From assembly GCA_900708905.1 (NCBI GenBank), contig CAADRB010000006.1, positions 4,510,157 to 4,574,156 on the forward strand: a stretch of DNA of 64,000 nt. Direction: 5' to 3'. The notes below the pieces were generated by a model that saw nothing but the letters and a program-made list of their open reading frames with translations, was not told the DNA's origin and did not search any database. The translations under genes were made by a program, and so were the position numbers. Positions 51,387-64,000 of the stretch are shown piece by piece. Numbering within the stretch: position 1 is the stretch's first letter; each line of letters opens with the position of its first letter. This DNA is from Hymenolepis diminuta. Taxonomy: Eukaryota > Platyhelminthes > Cestoda > Cyclophyllidea > Hymenolepididae.

Positions 51387-53217
51387 TTACACGGCGTGAA
51401 CCATACGTTCCTTGTTGATAAGATGAGTAGCCTCATTAATGAGAGACATGAGAGAAGAAACATTGTGGGACCAATCGTTGAGAATATCAGTGGCCAATTT
51501 GTTCTCCGTGAAACGAACTACATTCTCCAATCGATCGATTTTCGCCTGAACTGTTTTCTTGACGACTAATTTGCAGAGGCAATCCTCAGCTTCCTGAAGA
51601 GGACCAAAAACAGGTCATACACAATAAAAGAGCAGAAGCAACACAAGTAATACAAAGTGGTAATCTGTTCAAATAACTAATTATTGGTAAAGTTAACGTG
51701 AATAAACACATCACATCAAAATGCACATTTTGAGAGCGCTAAAAAATCAACTAATGTTGCTAAACTAAGCATATAAAGTAAATAGCAGTAAATAATATCA
51801 GTAAATACTAATTAGACATAAAAAAATAAGATAAGAGAGTTCCAACCTCAACACTAAGATCCAGAAGTTGAGCCAATCGAACAAGACGGATTTGAGTGTA
51901 GTAGGCAGAAATGACTCGAATGTTGTGTTCAGTGACACGTTCCTGCAAAGCTTTCATGGCTTGTTTTGACCTCTCGGGATCTGCAGAACTTGAAAAAGGC
52001 AAAGTCTCGCTGATGAGGGTCTTTTCATGTGCACTACGGAAATCGTTCCAATTAACAAGTTCTTGGGTTGTGAAGGCCTTGAGCATTTGACTAAGGGAGA
52101 AATAGAATTCAAAAGTAGATAAAAAACAGCTTAGCAAGTAATGAATAATAACGTACACGTATTCTGGTAAAGTCTCAAGATCGCGCAATTTCATACGACG
52201 ATGCATCAAATCACTTTGCTCATTGTCATAAGGTGAAAGAATAAGATAGACAACGATATTGCACAGGGCCTGAAAAAAGTATGCATAAATCTTTAAATAA
52301 TAAAAATTACATTTATCTTCTCGGAAGGGTCTTCCTGAACCAGCTTTGTGTTATAGATTTCCCAGAAATGTTTGCTAATCGCCAAGTATGCGTCCTGCTG
52401 AATATCAACATCAATCATTTGTCGGTAGTACTTCAGTTTCAAGTCCTCAGTACCATCTTCCTGGAAAAATTTTGGAGAAATCTTGCGGCTGAGGATTTGC
52501 GTTCGTGAGTAATCCTTCTTGGCCAAGCAAAGTCGCATCTGCTCCAAAATGAACTCGACCTTCTCGCGTTTTTCCATTGAACCGAAAGTTTCAACCTTAA
52601 CCTCTTGAAGAACATCTGCAGCTTCTTCAATAAGTCCCTTAGATTCCTTGATTTGAGCAAGAATTCTAGTAAGACGAGCTCGTTCAACTTCTACATAGAT
52701 CTAGGAGCAACATAAGCGAGCCGGAATTAAGAGAAGAATAAATACGAACATAGTAACAAAAAAACCAAGTACCTTTCCTTCTGTAACAGTCCTCAATGTA
52801 TTAATTAGATTCAGCCTTAGTTGTTCGTTTGTTATCTCATCTACATATTTCATTGCAGCTTGAACCATCTTAGTAACGGCTTGCTTCAACTGAGTTCTTT
52901 TTTTTGACATTATAATCAGATGTTCGTTCAATTTTTGCCACTGCTTCAATTCTCCTAGCATATCAACAATGCAAACGAGGAGACGTCCGGTAGAAATAGC
53001 ATCAGATGCCTAACACATACATATGGTATAAAAATGGGACTTACCAGTCGCGTCTGTTTCTCCAAGGAATAGCACTTATCCAAGGCTTCATCAATTTTGC
53101 CAGCCTAACATAAATAATAATAAACAAAATACAATTTACAGTAGCGAGGCTCTGAAATATGGGAATTTGCTCATCTACGGTGGCAGAGAAATCACGTTCC
53201 ATCTTTTCTAGAGACAT
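51387..53217 (-). CDS. PSMD12: 26S proteasome regulatory subunit Rpn5 (PSMD12)
   Basis: Seven exons on the minus strand: 53217-53140, 53104-53045, 53009-52773, 52700-52311, 52269-52157, 52090-51847 and 51593-51387. All have GT-AG borders and consistent phases, giving 442 residues (human 456). Rpn5 is a PCI-domain scaffold subunit of the proteasome lid. The sequence is collinear with human PSMD12: ATVDEQIP near the start, [84 protein letters not shown], and the PCI winged-helix segment LLDLSVEEAED (about 364-374) followed by [15 protein letters not shown]. The start is the ATG just before the conserved N-terminus. Intron lengths from 5' to 3' are 35, 35, 72, 41, 66 and 253 nt. Confidence 0.95.
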
Positions 53218-54879
53218 TTTGATTTGTGACCCTGAAGTACACCGATAACTGTGATTCAGATGCAAGCAGAAGGCACACAAAACTTGATTTTGATTGGATG
53301 CGACGGCAACGTAGTCTACATTTAATGACCTTCAAAAATGCACTTGTTGGATTTGAAATGTCTCATTGACTTTAAAATGGAAAATAATATTAAGTAAGAA
53401 ATCGTATTTTTATAAACGTCACTAGATATTTAAGTGTATTTAATGAATAGGTAAAAAATCGTTTAAAGTAGTTTATATTCAGGAATCAGATCACAACATC
53501 AGATTATAATTTATGGTAAATTAATATCGATTTGCAAAGTGTTCAACAAAGCTGCTGATCAAAAAGATTTGATTTCATACTTCATCTTCACTAAGTAATG
53601 TGCAATTACTCAATGTTCTTTCTCAGATTGACTTTCATATTAAAGTAATCTCTGTAATAATCAGTGCATATGTTCCATTCATCTATATTCATACTCATGT
53701 TTTTAAAAAATTAGACGAGATGAAAAGAGTTCTCTTCACAGATTATCTACTTCATCAAACATTCAATTTAGTAATGCTGGACAGTCAGCCTACTTAGCGT
53801 TTTGTATTAAGAAGCCGCCTTAATAGTTAATATCGTCTGTGTGGAGTTTATCGATTATTTCTCCAGATGGAATATTAATAAATCCATATTTTTTAAAATT
53901 TAACCTATCTATATAACCATATACAGTCTAAAGCATGTGCTATAGCCAGCAGGTGTCTATCAACACCTGGCAATCAGACATGATTGACTGGCGAAAGGAT
54001 CTCCGCTATAATGTCCACAAGTGATCCCGCTGTATGTTTAAGTGTTTGCGCATAGATACCTAAACAGGTGTCGATCATCATACCAAGACTCCGACAACGG
54101 AACATGACTGACGTCTAACGAAGAAGTGTTTTGTATATAGACCCAATTTACTAATTGATAAATTAGGGGTGGCTTGCCTGCCACCTCCGAACTGATCTGG
54201 CGACATGAGTGTCTTGACTTATTCCAAATATTCGATTGAGGCGACCTCGATAGGCTCTTCACGTTATTACGGTATGTGTTCACTTCGAGTTCACATAGTA
54301 ATCAAATGTCTTTTTATGGCGATTGATCACTGCCAATCTAAGTTCGTAATTGGGGGTTAAAAGTTTCGGCCCGTCATTGAATTATACAAAGATTATTTGA
54401 AAATTATGAAAATAATGAAACTTGCCCATTTATCATTATACACAGTTTCGGATACCGTTCCCCGACTTTTAGCAACAAATCGAGTGATCTTTATTTACTT
54501 CCACTCTCATTCAACAATGATTTGTTCATAGTCCTTTTGAAACAAGGACCTTGAACAAACCAAAACACCCTTCTTCTAAACTACTCTGCCAGCAATTCCC
54601 AATTGATGCATCAATTTATATAATTGACTAATGATAGAATTGCAACTATCCAAATACATTTACATGCTGGTAGTTCCACATATTGGTAAAAAATTCGATG
54701 AGAGTGCCCTCGGAATTTACACTTGTAATTTACCTAAAGGAACTTTTGCCTCAATCGTCTCTCTAAATTAACTCAATAACTAACCTAATAGTTAGTGGAA
54801 GAGCGTTAATTTGGTCGAAATATTAAGCATCAGTAGGATAAATCATGAAATCTGGAATTGATAAAATTATCATTATAAA
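53218..54879. other. intergenic, PSMD12 5' flank
   Basis: Contains the presumptive PSMD12 promoter region. Short open frames at 53600-53797 (+) and 54038-54283 (-) show no motif. Nothing else seen. Confidence 0.5.
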
Positions 54880-55171
54880 AATACAATGACCTGCTCTTCT
54901 CTGTAGGATACTCTAACCGACCCTTAGATTTCTTAAGAAATTGCCCTACTTATAAATAAACAATACAAAATGACCCAAACCACCATGTCAAAATAGTACA
55001 CACGTTTTCGTGCTGATAGGTCGACTTATATTAAGCACCATTTACAACCGTAAAGTAAATAAATTCGTTCGAATAAAAGGGATTTGAAAGAATTAGAAAT
55101 TAAAAGTTGGAAAATTAAGAATATAATATAAAAATTATTTTGAGGAAAATATTACCTTCTTATATGTAGCA
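54880..55171 (+). repeat. LTR of the truncated element
   Basis: About 292 bp, aligned with LTR 43579-43859; ends 'tatatgtagca' before 'cgcccgctcg', as after the other 5' LTR. It contains 'cgaataaaaggg'. Confidence 0.7.
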
Positions 55172-55889
55172 CGCCCGCTCGTAGATTTTATCACCCATCC
55201 GTCTTCGTCTTGAGGTCGACCGGGAGATGAGCGAAATGTCATCGGGTCCTAGTAGTACATGGGGGAGTAATAACTTAGTTGTTTCTGTAGCGTTGTGGCA
55301 CTACATTGGGAACCATATGCTTCTAGGGCATGAGAACTGTCATTTCCGGTCTTCGTATCTTACACATCACAGCCATGCCGCTTTGTGATTATGGCAGCTA
55401 TCCGTTAGTTATTTAAATAATAGTTGAGAGCATACACAAGATTCTACACAATTTGTCGGGGCACAACGTAGTTTTAATAGACACATCTCTCCATACGCTG
55501 TCCTCAAATCTTGGCCTTTAAATTCTGTTGTGGGAGCGGATTGTTCTAACATGGTAAGAAATTTCCTGAGGTAATTAATCGATCGATGGGGGTAAAGTTC
55601 GGAAAAAAAAGACTCAAAAAGTGTACTTGTAGAGTAATGATATTTTACAGTGCTATTGGAAAAAGAAAAAAAAATAATTCCCTCAAATTGAATACGAGTC
55701 ATACTCTAAGTGAAATTTTTTAAATTATTCTTAGGGATATACTGAAATAACAGCATAAGCTTTCAGGTGACGCAAAATTACCCGTTCATTTACGTTGATT
55801 TATAAGTGCACCATGTCCAAGAATGCGACCAGCAACCCAGAGTGACCTGCCCCAAAGTCACACTTTTTGCCCTCTCTTTTCAGCCCAAA

Positions 55890-56440
55890 ATGTCTGATGA
55901 ATCAGAACTTGTGGTGAATGAAGTGGCCGCTCCTATTACTTATCTTGATTTCGATCCAAGGAACCCATATGTCTGGTTTCACCAACTGGAGAACACTTTC
56001 ATTTGCGGGACATTACCAAGCGGAAAACAGTGTTCCAAAAAGCTTATTGTGCTCTTTCGATTGATGTCGCCGCCCAAGTTATCGATATCGCCGACAAGGC
56101 ACCAGAAGACAGCTCTTATGACGTACTTAAAAGAATAGTCATTAGTCGCCTCTTTGGTTCTCACGAAAAGCGTGTGCAACAACTGCTTTCACAGAGAGAA
56201 CTAGGAGATCGTACTCCTCAACTTCTCCATCATATGCGATTCCTCTTGGGCGAAACCAGGGTAGATGATGTGATAGTGAGACAAATATGGATAAAGTGTC
56301 TCCCTGTGAACATGACGATATGTCTTGCTGCCAGTGTCAAGACAAGCAGCTTTGATGAACTAGCTGATTCAACTGATCAAATTCAAGAACTTTCCGACCG
56401 GCCATGTGTCCAGGCAGTGGGAATTCCAACCTCTAGCCAT
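55890..56440 (+). pseudogene. broken Ty3/gypsy-type gag fragment
   Basis: The frame opening with ATG at 55890 contains a WFHQLENTF motif, typical of the N-terminal part of Gag in flatworm and arthropod gypsy-like elements. The homology then passes into another frame (open from about 56003), which has ALSIDVAAQV, RLFGSHEKR and RELGDRTPQLLHHMR, all typical Gag features. The change of frame near 55998-56006 indicates a small indel. The fragment ends at the duplication junction before any zinc knuckle or protease. Assignment to Ty3/gypsy rather than another LTR superfamily is an inference. Confidence 0.75.
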
Positions 56441-57274
56441 GTTCTGCAAGGGGATATCTAGTCTAATATTTTTGGGCTCCAAAATTTGTCCAACTTCAGA
56501 TCGCTCACTTACGTGCATGTCAATGTTCTTGAATACCAAATAAGCAGTTATAAACACTTTCCAGAATAGTAACAGCCAAGCTTTCGACAGAGAAAGTCAT
56601 TCCGATTTGTATCTGTTTGATAGTACCTGAACGTCCATATAAGCAAAGGAAATGGGATGCAATCATTTGCCAAGTATTATGAGTACTCAACAGTACGTTA
56701 GATAACGTTTCCATAAATTCAACTTTCTGCATCTTTGCCGTAGAAAGGTTTGTCTGGTTTTGTAGACCGTCAATTCCATTGCGAGATGAATTTCTGCATC
56801 CCCACTAAACAGACATGCAATTATTTTGACTAATGCCCTACTAACCATCAAATTCTCCCATCTTTGGTTGGTGGGAGATTTACTAAAAACTACAAATAAT
56901 TAGTACGATTTCTCAAATTGCCATTTCTTCTTCCCAAATCTCCTGTAATAGTAAAACTGGCGGGAGTTTTTAATCCCGTTGTCCTCTCCCCCCCCCTCCC
57001 CTTCCTGTTGCTTTACTCTTACTAGAACAACCATCTACCCAATAAAATGAGATTCTAAAAATAGGCCAGTAAAGTTGCGTCGAAAAGTGCAGTTAGATAA
57101 GTTTTAAATGCTTCCTCAAAGCTCCAGCTAAATAAAATAGGGCTGTTTTAGTCAAAATTTTAAAAAGAGTTATCCAATATCATTTCTCTATTTTTATAAT
57201 AAACCTCCAATATTCGACATTTTTCTCTACGAAGTATGGTGGATGCTAATGCAAATGGCACTGTTTAAACAGTA

Positions 57275-60200
57275 CTACATCCCAACTTTCACGAGTCGAT
57301 CACTTTCTTTCGTGACAAAGTTGATTATCTTCTTGTCTTGTGCCTCTTCGTATGGCTCCGTAAGCATGCAATTGGAGTAATATCCACCGGATTTGATATC
57401 AGGAGCCATCAGAGTGTAAAGAACTGCCTGACCAGCTTCCCAGTGAGTCTTGAAGAACATGCCGAATATCGAAGGAATAAATATCTAAAAAAGTACACTT
57501 AATTAAGTGGAGTTTTGTTTTCATTAAGTTAAGTGGTTAACTTTTGACGGTGGGTTTCAGTTGCTTCCGATTAATCCCACAGAATTACCTGTTAATGTCA
57601 CTTTTCAGATTCTATCAAATTGTTTCAAACTTAATGACTCGATTGTTAGGGATAAGATTCGAAGGCTTACTTCTGCCGAAATTTCGGCCAATATTAGAAA
57701 TGGCCAGAAAATTGATAACGTATTTCCCATTTTCGGTTAAAAAAGCCAATTAGAAGATATCTTCCTTCTAAATTGACAAACGCCTAAAATTCATTTTACC
57801 TTCATTAAAACTAAACTAATCGGTCATTTTACTACCTATTTATAAAAGTTCACATCCGTAACTAACTGACGTATAATGTAATGTAAAATGCACGAATGGT
57901 GACCTGTGATAATAGGAGAATGATTAAATTGTCTTTAATCATCCTCTATTCTTTATGCTTTATGCCAAGTTGGAAGAATTCACTGCGTCCTATGGCCTAT
58001 TGCATTCTTTAATTAGCTTGAGATATTGAATTTCATGAAGTAAGCTCAAGCTTCTCTGTAGAACTGTCAGGCACTCCCAGTCGGTTTAGTTATCGCTTCC
58101 GTGACTCGAGTTTAGGTTGTTAAGTCGCATTATCCAACAAAACACCACTTTCCCCAACACCCTGATACCTACCCAACTGTTCATGTTATCTCTAGAAATA
58201 CCTCTGCTCATTTCAATTACTCACCGCAATCACCAACACCTACTAATCACTGATTACCCCTTAGTCCTCCTCTCTCATTTCAAATATTTCTGAAAATAAG
58301 CCTTAATTATCCCAACCGTCTCTTTTGTCTATCTTGCCTTTGCGATGCAAATTGATACATATTGGAGGATTATAAAGCTCCACGAAAAGAAATCTTGATA
58401 ACTAATAACCTACCTCGTCTAAAGATTCTTGCACTTTCTTCATTCTTCTTCTAACTAAAGCCATTTCCATTAATCTGCACCTATCTATTCATTTATCGTA
58501 CCACCATGCCATTTCATGTCTGATAAACTCACCGTATTAAGCACTCAAATTATTAAAGGCAAGTAATCAAGGCATGTTATTATATCTTTCTTTTTCTTAT
58601 TGACATATGTCTATTATGGCATAGATTAGACTACGAATTCACTTTTTACGATGGATGAATCTTTCTTACGTAAATGCATTGGTAGTATGAAGATCACTCT
58701 TACACCTACACGGAGTGGCTCTTTACATATTAAGGTTACAAAATAAGGGCCCTTCTGAAATGTTTCAAGCACTCATCTATAATATTTGAAATATAATAAA
58801 TAATTACATTTAAGGACTTACTCCAAAATCAGGTAGAACATAACCTGGATTTACACTAAAAGGTATCACAGTCGTCTTCTCCAACTGCTTTGATAATATT
58901 ACAGCATGTACAACGTTGGCTAGTTTCACTTGAGCAAATCCTTTGATTGAGTTGAAGCCATTGCGGTCAATAAAGAAACCGTGTTTTTCAAACTGAAGCA
59001 AGTTGGAAATATCGTGTTACTTGGAAGATTATGAGTAGGCTGGAGTGAGAAAGCAATTAACCTACAGAACCAGAGTAGTGCTCAGCAGAAGTGATGATCG
59101 CAACTCGAGCACCCGGTTGTGTCTTCTTCAGTAATGGAAGCAGTTCCTGTGTAAGGAGGTAATGAGATAGGTGCCCAATGCCCATTGTTGATTCGTAATG
59201 GTCTAATGTAACACTATAGGGACCATGGCTCATAGCTGCATTATTAATGAGGAAGTCTAATCGATTTGTCTTTTTCACGAACTCTGCTGCAAACTCCTTC
59301 ACGGCTTTTAGAGAGTTCAGATGAATCGGTGTATAAATGAGCTAGAAGTTAAAGAGAAAACTGTGCATTAATTTATCTATCCCAGTTTTAGGAAACGAAA
59401 GGACAAACGAGCAGGCCATTCGAACACTGATAATTTAAACAAATTTGACAATAAATTAATGAATCTATGATTTCTAAGGTGATGGAAGGCAAGATCTGCA
59501 ATACTTGTGGTCATAAGTTTAGAACCCAGACGTCTTCTTCCATGAATTCGTGTGGAGAAACAAGTCATGTCAAATTGTTCTTTCCTTCAAATTAAATGTG
59601 TATTTGCATCACGTTACTTTTTAAATCTTTACATATTATAACGCATGTTTAATTTGAAAGGTTTCACAGGATCATCAGTGAACGGAACTTCTCTATAATA
59701 TTAAGTTGTTCAATTGGTACCTAAGGCATTTCTCTAGCGATAGTTAAAGGTAATGATACAAAAGCAAACGTAGAGCTACGTTTATTTATTTTTTTGTTTG
59801 TTTGTTTGTTTATTTATTTAAAGGTTCGCAAATCATAGTCATTATATGCATCGCACCTGCATCATTCCTTTTCACGGTTTAAATCTTGGTCACTGATTCA
59901 GCCTACTTATTAGACTGGGAATTGCCACAATCCACTTGAATAAGAGATGCTCTCTTTTAATGGAGACAATGCTTCTCTCAAGTATTATGTTTCAGACATC
60001 ATTATACGCACTTTTCTTATTAGCAGAACAAGGGAATTTTGCATCTCTTATTTTCATACTGTTTTGAGCACCTTTCCTTCCATGAACAACTTCAAAAACA
60101 TTATGCCACTACAGCTTAGGGCAATTATAAAGAAAGGAAATTAAAATGACCGCATCAATTGTTAATCAGAAGGTTAATTTATTTTATACGCTAAAGATTA

Positions 60201-62463
60201 ATTTCGAGTAGAATGTTCTTAAGTTTGAAGTGATTGACCGTTACTAGGGTGTCTGAGTTCAAGTTTTCGATGGCTAGCTGATAACCAGAGTGCTATCATC
60301 AGCAAGATCTTTTCGTCATGCCTTCACCTGCATGTCCATCAAATTTTACAAGAGAGTCAAGTTATTGTTGGACAACACCCTCTTATTCGACTTACCTCTA
60401 AGCACCTAGTGGAATTCCCATTGTTTTAACCAATCTCATGGTCTTCGCCAACTCTAAGCTCATAAAACCTGATTCATGCATTCCGGTTTCCACCAGGCAG
60501 CTACCCGGCACTCTTCTCTCCAACTGCAACCAGCCAACTCCCACAGCTTGGTATCCCAGCCGGCTCCGCTTTATCTGCAATTTCTACTTCCAGCACTTCA
60601 TCTACTTACTACCCTTGTAGCCCCTCTTTCCCCCTTCTCTGCTACCTTTCGTCAAAGTATCGTTCTTATAAAATCACTTCCCTTTTTCTTCAATCTGGGT
60701 AGCTTCATCATGTGATTCTAGTTTTATCTCGCAACAACTGATGAGTCTCTAGTTCTGTCTCTCATCAAGTAATAGACGGCTGAAAGATGACAAGTGGATG
60801 CATTCTTTCATAAATTTTTGAAATTTTTAAAAATTATATACTTATAATATTAAAATACAATCTGAATAACTCCCATCAATTAAATGGGAGAAAATTAAAT
60901 GATCGTTTCGATTCCAGAGGTTACAAATGGTCAAAGTCGACCATTCCACAGATACGTGTGGTAATTATTCAGGGCTCTATGATCAGATGACAAGGTAAAT
61001 GTTACGAGCATTGTGTCGCCTTCTCAAAATTATGCGCCTTCAAATGCCAAGATTTTTAAAATAGTTGGCGCTCCTATTATAAGCTGTCTGAATTCCTTCT
61101 TTCGTTAATTGTTTGCCGGCTATGCTCTAAGCTTAGATTTTGGTATTTATTCAAAGAGGAAAATACTGATCAATTAGTGCCATGCACCACTTTAAGGCAA
61201 ACAGGTGCAAAGCATGCAAAATTGCAGCCCAAAATTGATTGGTTAGATGACTTTTTTCAACTTCAGAATTGGAGTGATTTTAAGACAATCTTTAGAAAGG
61301 AACAATCCATGGTTGTCCTTGAAAGTATGGGAAGAATTTGCCAAATTTATATTGAAAGTTTCAGAGGTTAATAAAGTGAGCATATTTGCTCGAGCCGTTT
61401 TCCATTTAAACAATTATTTGCGTATGGTAACACCGGTGTAAATTCTATTCTTCTGAGTAAGCTGCTTTGACGTTGTCTATCTCTTTCTCCATAGAATGTC
61501 TTGAAAACTAAATGGTCGTCACCTCTAGTCCAAATGAATTAGTGGGTCACCTGGACAAGTTGCGACCGATGAAAAGGGGAGCATCTTTGAATATTTCTGA
61601 TTTCTTACTGGGTAAGATGTCAGTAAGCAATCAGTATAAGCAAAATTAGAGCAGGCTTTGAAAATAATATTTGCGTAACAATAGAATTCTAGAATTGAAG
61701 AGTCTCCATTTTTGCCTCGAGGTCTGAGTTTCTGTCTATTTGTTAATCTTGTAATATCCGCCTTTGTCTTATTATCTGTATCTCAGATATGTAAATAAAA
61801 GTATCCCATTGTATACAAGTCTTGCATTTTGGATTGTCGAAACACAATTTTAACTACTAAATACACTGTGTTGAATAGAATATTCATTTTAGCTTTGGAA
61901 AAAATTAGAACCTTAAAGAAATATAATTACAAACTTTAAAAATCACGTCAAGAGTTTTCAATCCTCTATTTTAGCTACCCTGATAGTCAGATAGAAAATA
62001 AGCACTCTAAACATGTTCCGATTTGATACTTTGAATTTTGTGTATTAAGCTCCATCATTAACTTAAGACACTGTTTTTCTTTATAAATTTCAGTTTTATG
62101 ATTATTAGGTGGGATTTTGACACAACTCACTTGAGATTCCTTCACCGGAGTTAGATCTCTCAGTACCCGCTCATCAGCAAAATCGAATTTCGTGCGTTCG
62201 CCTGCCTGACCATACAGACGAAGAATAGTTTCCTTTATGGTATTAAAATGTTTCGCCGACTGACATCCAATATAAACCGTGGCGCCTCTTCGAGCTAATT
62301 CTGCGGCTACTTCGACACCCATGAATGAGGGACCATCAGTCACGAGAGCTACCTTGCCATCAAGTCGTCCCCGAATGTGACACAGACACGATTGTGGCCA
62401 GTAGCGCATCAGAAGTCCAATTCCAAAGGCGAGGAGAAAAATGACGACTGCTAGGGTACGCAT
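57275..62463 (-). CDS. membrane-anchored short-chain dehydrogenase (RDH-like), likely pseudoenzyme, copy 2
   Basis: Exact second copy of the SDR gene. Exons on the minus strand: 62463-62131, 59341-59066, 58992-58822 and 57484-57275; 329 residues. The same altered residues occur: TDGPSFMG in place of TGxxxGIG, Gly for Asn at 167, and Phe for the catalytic Tyr at 222. Identity extends through all introns. That points to an assembly duplication or a very recent event rather than two functionally diverged genes. It has about 1.5 kb of its own 5' flank, all within the duplicated block. Confidence 0.85.
59342..62130 (-). other. intron 1 of SDR copy 2
   Basis: Identical in content to the intron at 29832-32620. 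Confidence 0.7.
59781..59820. repeat. (TTTG)n/(TTTA)n low-complexity repeat, copy 2
   Basis: Same length and sequence as 30271-30310. Confidence 0.85.
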
Positions 62464-63737
62464 GACAATCTACTGAATGCTCGAAGTGGCTTTTGTAAAA
62501 GCGTCTCTGCTTTTGCTCACATTAGTTTGTAAATTGCAGAAGCGAGCCGAAGTAATGTTGTAGCAATTGGTTTCACACATTCTTTGACAACGTGTTTCTG
62601 TGATTTTTTTTGTGTGCACTAATGTGAGTGGTAGATTTTATTGGTTAAGTTGTTCTGTGCTTGTGTGAAAACTTATCTTAAACAATCTGGATAAAACAGT
62701 AAATGCGTAGTTTCTTTCTTCATGTTAGTGACTTGAGGTATAAAAACTATTATACTTATTGTTAAATATACTATTTTCCCTTAATAATTGACCTTTCACT
62801 CATTTTTACTACGAAATGTGCGTGATTGACAGATCTTCCTAAGTGGCCTCCTCGAAATTTATCCCTTTTAATAATATAGTAATTAGAAAATAGCAGAGGG
62901 TGTCTTAGCAAACTTGTATTGCTTTATATAGTACGTGCACCCACAAACGCGTATAAGTAATACAATCGTTGTTGCGATACTTTCAGCAGAACTAGAGACA
63001 AAACAGAACTCGCCTGAAGATAAGGATGTAGATCAAGATCTTACAGATTTTTGGGTCCAGGGTTTCATTTGGCACTGACAGAAAATGAGTGCGAGAGTAA
63101 GAATAAATGTGCAAAGTGAGAGTGTTAACCGTGTTATCATACAAAGCCAAATTGATTTTCTGCAGATATTTGTTTGATAAGGGACTTTAAAATGCATAAT
63201 CACATCACGGTAAGGACAATGGAAGAAGGACTTACTGTTACTGTGTGATGTTCTCAGCCTTCTTCTCAATGGCTGGACCTTACATGGTTTGCATTATATA
63301 GTCAACAGGGGAGTTCAATACGCATGGGCGTTGGTTGCGATATGCAAGTCAAATAAGGCATGAAAAGGTTTGATTAAATGCAAGAGAACAAACTGGTAGA
63401 ACAATAGCAAACGGCTAAGAACTATCCATAGCTAGGGTCATAAAGTCTAAACGGATAGAAGACAGACACCTCAATTACACATCGTCCAAATCTGAACATA
63501 TGAAGTAGTAACATATGCTGCAAAAGTATTTAAGGCCAACTAATACCAGGGTATTCCGGTAGGTCTAAGTAGTGGCAAGCATGTAAATCCGCCTGCATAT
63601 TTATAGGGAAGTCAAAGCCTTGGATTCTATCCTGGTTTTATAGGATGGAAGTGAGCGGATCATCAATAACTGTTTATTTGTGAACAGTTTTTCATTCGCA
63701 TACTTGGATACGTCTTTGCAATACAGTTGATACATAC

Positions 63738-64000
63738 TGTTACACATAAGAAAATGATATTCTTTCCAAAATAATTCTTATATGTTAGATTCTTTGTTTG
63801 CCGCCTCTTAATTCGTGCTTCTTTTAATTCTCTTTTATTCGAATGAATTTACTTACATCACGGTTGTAAACGGCGGATAACATAAATCGACCTACGCAAA
63901 CGTGTGTCTTATCTCGTGTTATAACGTTAAGAAGATCTATCGGGGTCACATCGGTCGAATAGATGGAATAAGTCAAGTCACTCATGTCGTCAGATCAGTT
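63738..64000 (-). mobile_element. partial LTR, reverse orientation, copy 2
   Basis: Identical to 34228-34490; it runs into the window end, so its continuation could reveal what the gap at 34491 hides. Confidence 0.65.

Larger units (their letters stand above)
54880..56440 (+). mobile_element. truncated LTR retrotransposon (LTR, leader, gag)
   Basis: LTR at about 54880-55171, a ~700-bp leader that resembles 43860-44430 of the intronic element, then a gag-like region. The element stops at 56440, where the second copy of the SDR block begins. No protease, reverse transcriptase or 3' LTR is present. Confidence 0.75.
56441..64000. repeat. 7,560-bp duplicated block, copy 2
   Basis: Same sequence and orientation as 26931-34490. 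Its left junction interrupts the gag fragment; its right side reaches the window edge at the same base where copy 1 meets the N gap, and it may continue outside. Confidence 0.95.

Overview
This is a eukaryotic, AT-rich, gene-poor window with spliced genes. The gene structures, with many introns of 35-90 nt mixed with introns of several kb and short first introns in PSMD12, together with low GC and Ty3/gypsy-like LTR elements, fit a parasitic flatworm (trematode or cestode) best. That placement is inference; no rRNA or mitochondrial marker is present.

Layout. 1-2590 is the tail of an intron of an RGS-protein gene. Its last exon (2591-3112, +) carries the C-terminal third of an RGS domain of the R4/RGS3 type and a Gly/Ser/Ala-rich tail. 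3.4-26.9 kb is non-coding as far as I can see, with tRNA-like SINE remnants, pyrimidine-rich islands and two weak exon candidates. 26931-34490 is a 7,560-bp block repeated, with no difference found, at 56441-64000 (offset 29,510). It holds a complete 4-exon, 329-aa membrane-anchored short-chain dehydrogenase/reductase (SDR) on the minus strand. In this SDR the NAD(P)-binding glycine motif is broken and two of four catalytic residues are replaced, so it looks like a pseudoenzyme. The first copy ends at an N gap (34491-34664). 36254-36712 (+) is a 2-exon Yippee-like 5 (YPEL5) gene whose first zinc knuckle is CxC instead of CxxC. 39115-50025 (+) is a 9-exon secreted metallocarboxypeptidase of the CPE/CPD/CPN type (508 aa, active-site residues intact). 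Its 6-kb intron 5 contains an LTR element (43579-46093) with a 5-bp target-site duplication. 51387-53217 (-) is a 7-exon PSMD12/Rpn5 gene, a 26S proteasome lid subunit (442 aa). 54880-56440 is another LTR followed by a broken gag, cut exactly where the second copy of the SDR block begins.

The genes are unrelated housekeeping or secretory genes with no operon-like relation. The parts most worth a second look are the SDR pseudoenzyme, the altered YPEL5 zinc knuckle, the LTR element with its GC-richer interior holding antisense reading frames, and the perfect 7.56-kb duplication, whose ends coincide with a gap and a truncated retroelement and which is probably an assembly duplication.
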